From the NCBI RefSeq assembly GCF_900112065.1, contig NZ_FOKE01000006.1, positions 62,001-126,000 of the forward strand: a stretch of DNA of 64,000 nt, in the 5' to 3' direction. The stretch is from Cohnella sp. OV330. Lineage in GTDB: Bacteria > Bacillota > Bacilli > Paenibacillales > Paenibacillaceae. Of this stretch, positions 63,208 through 64,000 are shown one piece after another (the stretch's first letter is position 1; each line of letters begins with the position of its first letter). The notes below the pieces were generated by a model, which ran no database searches, was not told the origin of the DNA, and saw nothing but the letters and a program-made list of their open reading frames with translations. A program made the translations under genes and the position numbers.

Positions 63208-63392
63208 GTGCCATCGCCTGCCGTATAGAAGGCGATGCGCCGTTTGCGAGCGCATGGGCGCCATTGCCTGCTGGATAGAAGGCGATGCGCCTATTGATGG
63301 GCGCATGATCGCCATTGCCTGCTGGATAGAAGGCGATGCGCCTATTAACGGGCGCATGATCGTCATCGCCTGCTGTATTAAGGCGATGCGGC
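63208..63392. repeat. Hairpin-rich tandem repeat, about 51 bp, 3.6 copies
   Basis: Units start at 63213, 63263, 63314 and 63365 with ATCGCCT or ATTGCCT and repeat every 50-51 bases. Each unit has two stems: A(T)(C/T)GCCT with AGGCGAT, and GCGCC with GGCGC. The fourth unit stops after the first stem. No open reading frame, no spacers. The region between 63141 and 63462 holds this array and two terminators. Confidence 0.85.
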
Positions 63393-63414
63393 CACCCTAC
63401 TGATATTCCACAAA

Positions 63415-63456
63415 AAGAGCGGTCCCCGGGCTCATCCGACCCCGGAGACCGCTCTT
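63415..63456 (-). terminator. Terminator of the MMPL transporter gene
   Basis: AAGAGCGGTCCCCGGG (from 63415) pairs with CCCCGGAGACCGCTCTT (to 63456), one mismatch; on the minus strand the following T-run is the complement of AAAAA at 63412-63416. Confidence 0.82.
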
Positions 63457-63462
63457 ATCTTA

Positions 63463-64000
63463 TCATTTTGCTTTAGCCGCCAGCTTCGCCTTCTCGGCCA
63501 GATGACCGCGTCCCGGCCAGAAGGACCGGTCGCCCAGCAGCGACGTGATGGCCGGCACCAGAAACGGCCTCACGAGGAACGTATCCAGCAGCACGCCGAT
63601 CGCGGTGATGACGCCAAACTGTACGAGTACCTGGATCGGGAGCGTCGCGAGCACCGCAAACGTGCCGGCCAGGATGAGGCCCGCCGAGGCGATGACGCCG
63701 CCCGTTTCGCCGACGCCCTCGCGGATCGCGTCCCGCAGCGGCATTTGCTTGCGCTTGCGCCAGATGCTGGAGATCATGAAGATGTTGTAGTCCTCCCCGA
63801 GCGCCACGAGGAACACGAATGCATAAAGCGGGATCGATCCTTGGATCGCGTCGGCGCCGAGTACGTAGTGGATGACGAGCCAGCCTAGTCCGAGCGCGGA
63901 AAAATACGAGAGAATGACGGTGCCGACCAAATAGGCGGTCGCGACGACGGAGCGCAAATAAAGGAGCAGCAGCAGCGCGATCAGTCCGATGACGACCGGC
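63463..64000 (-). CDS. MMPL family transporter, C-terminal end
   Basis: The frame stays open to the right edge of the window, so only the last 178 or so residues are seen. They are highly hydrophobic with about five helices. 'LVALGEDYNIFMISSIWRKRK' contains the conserved Asp-Tyr pair of the RND-like MMPL proton relay, followed by 'IREGVGETGGVIASAGLILAGTFAVL' and 'FGVITAIGVLLDTFLVRPFLVPAI', both typical. The tail 'LAEKAKLAAKAK' is basic. These proteins export lipids or drugs by proton motive force. Ends at a terminator. The missing N-terminal portion prevents closer assignment. Confidence 0.9.
   Translation of the reverse strand, partial: PVVIGLIALLLLLYLRSVVATAYLVGTVILSYFSALGLGWLVIHYVLGADAIQGSIPLYAFVFLVALGEDYNIFMISSIWRKRKQMPLRDAIREGVGETGGVIASAGLILAGTFAVLATLPIQVLVQFGVITAIGVLLDTFLVRPFLVPAITSLLGDRSFWPGRGHLAEKAKLAAKAK

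Noticed and set aside
63208-63392. CRISPR array
   Set aside because: The units are directly joined with no unique spacers, and no cas gene is nearby; it is a tandem repeat.

Overview
The window is about 60% GC, densely coded, and reads as chromosome of a spore-forming, high-GC Firmicute of the Paenibacillaceae (Paenibacillus/Cohnella type). The main grounds are: full-length sporulation sigma factor SigK with its pro-sequence next to a minimal spoVAC-spoVAD-spoVAE operon; a T-box-controlled alaS followed by the IreB-RuvX-DUF1292-MltG-U32-U32 block known from Bacillus subtilis; the yqeG-yqeH-aroE-yqeI-nadD-yqeK-rsfS-yqeM block; CymR with a cysteine desulfurase; many AGGAGG ribosome binding sites and GTG/TTG starts. 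I see no tRNA, rRNA, insertion sequence, prophage, CRISPR array or replication origin.

Layout. 1-3546: end of a GH3 beta-N-acetylhexosaminidase, then CapA-like, glycerophosphodiesterase and FAH-family genes. 3683-6980: sugar ABC importer (lipoprotein plus two permeases, no ATPase). 7077-12818: deoxyinosine glycosylase, GAF/HD-GYP c-di-GMP phosphodiesterase, oligoendopeptidase F with two plausible starts, two small unknown genes, a methyltransferase and a cold-shock protein. 12849-18339: tRNA thiolation and sulfur (mnmA, cymR, cysteine desulfurase), PRC-barrel protein, zinc-ribbon protein, AI-2E-family permease and the alaS T-box. 18340-26208: alaS through the tRNA hydroxylation pair trhP1/trhP2. 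26471-34253: chemoreceptor with a structured leader, PBP2-type transpeptidase, YtvI-like permease, polysaccharide deacetylase, G1-family peptidase. 34472-42608: ilvD, KapD-like exonuclease, DUF2269 protein, sbcD-sbcC and a small coiled-coil gene. 42740-49064: a 1765-residue secreted heparinase II/III-like lyase with carbohydrate-binding, cohesin and dockerin modules, and a divergent AraC regulator. 49112-51901: sigK and spoVA genes. 52183-56626: MoxR ATPase, DUF58 protein and membrane transglutaminase. 56864-63140: yqeG to yqeM cluster with an inserted CvfB-like gene. 63141-64000: hairpin-rich 51-bp tandem repeats and the end of an MMPL transporter.

How the genes work together. Several neighbours share one theme. 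Cysteine desulfurase feeds sulfur to MnmA under CymR control, and TrhP1/TrhP2 modify the same wobble uridine position in other tRNAs. MltG, PBP2, the NagZ-like enzyme and the polysaccharide deacetylase act on cell-wall glycan. SigK, SpoVAC/AD/AE and the YtvI-like protein belong to spore formation. The large lyase and the sugar importer point to growth on plant or algal polysaccharide.

The most unusual items are the exported-versus-cytosolic start choice of oligoendopeptidase F, the cohesin and dockerin in one lyase, the unexplained structured leader before the chemoreceptor, and the 51-bp repeats whose hairpins are kept by wobble pairing. Nothing in the window is clearly a wholly new multigene system.
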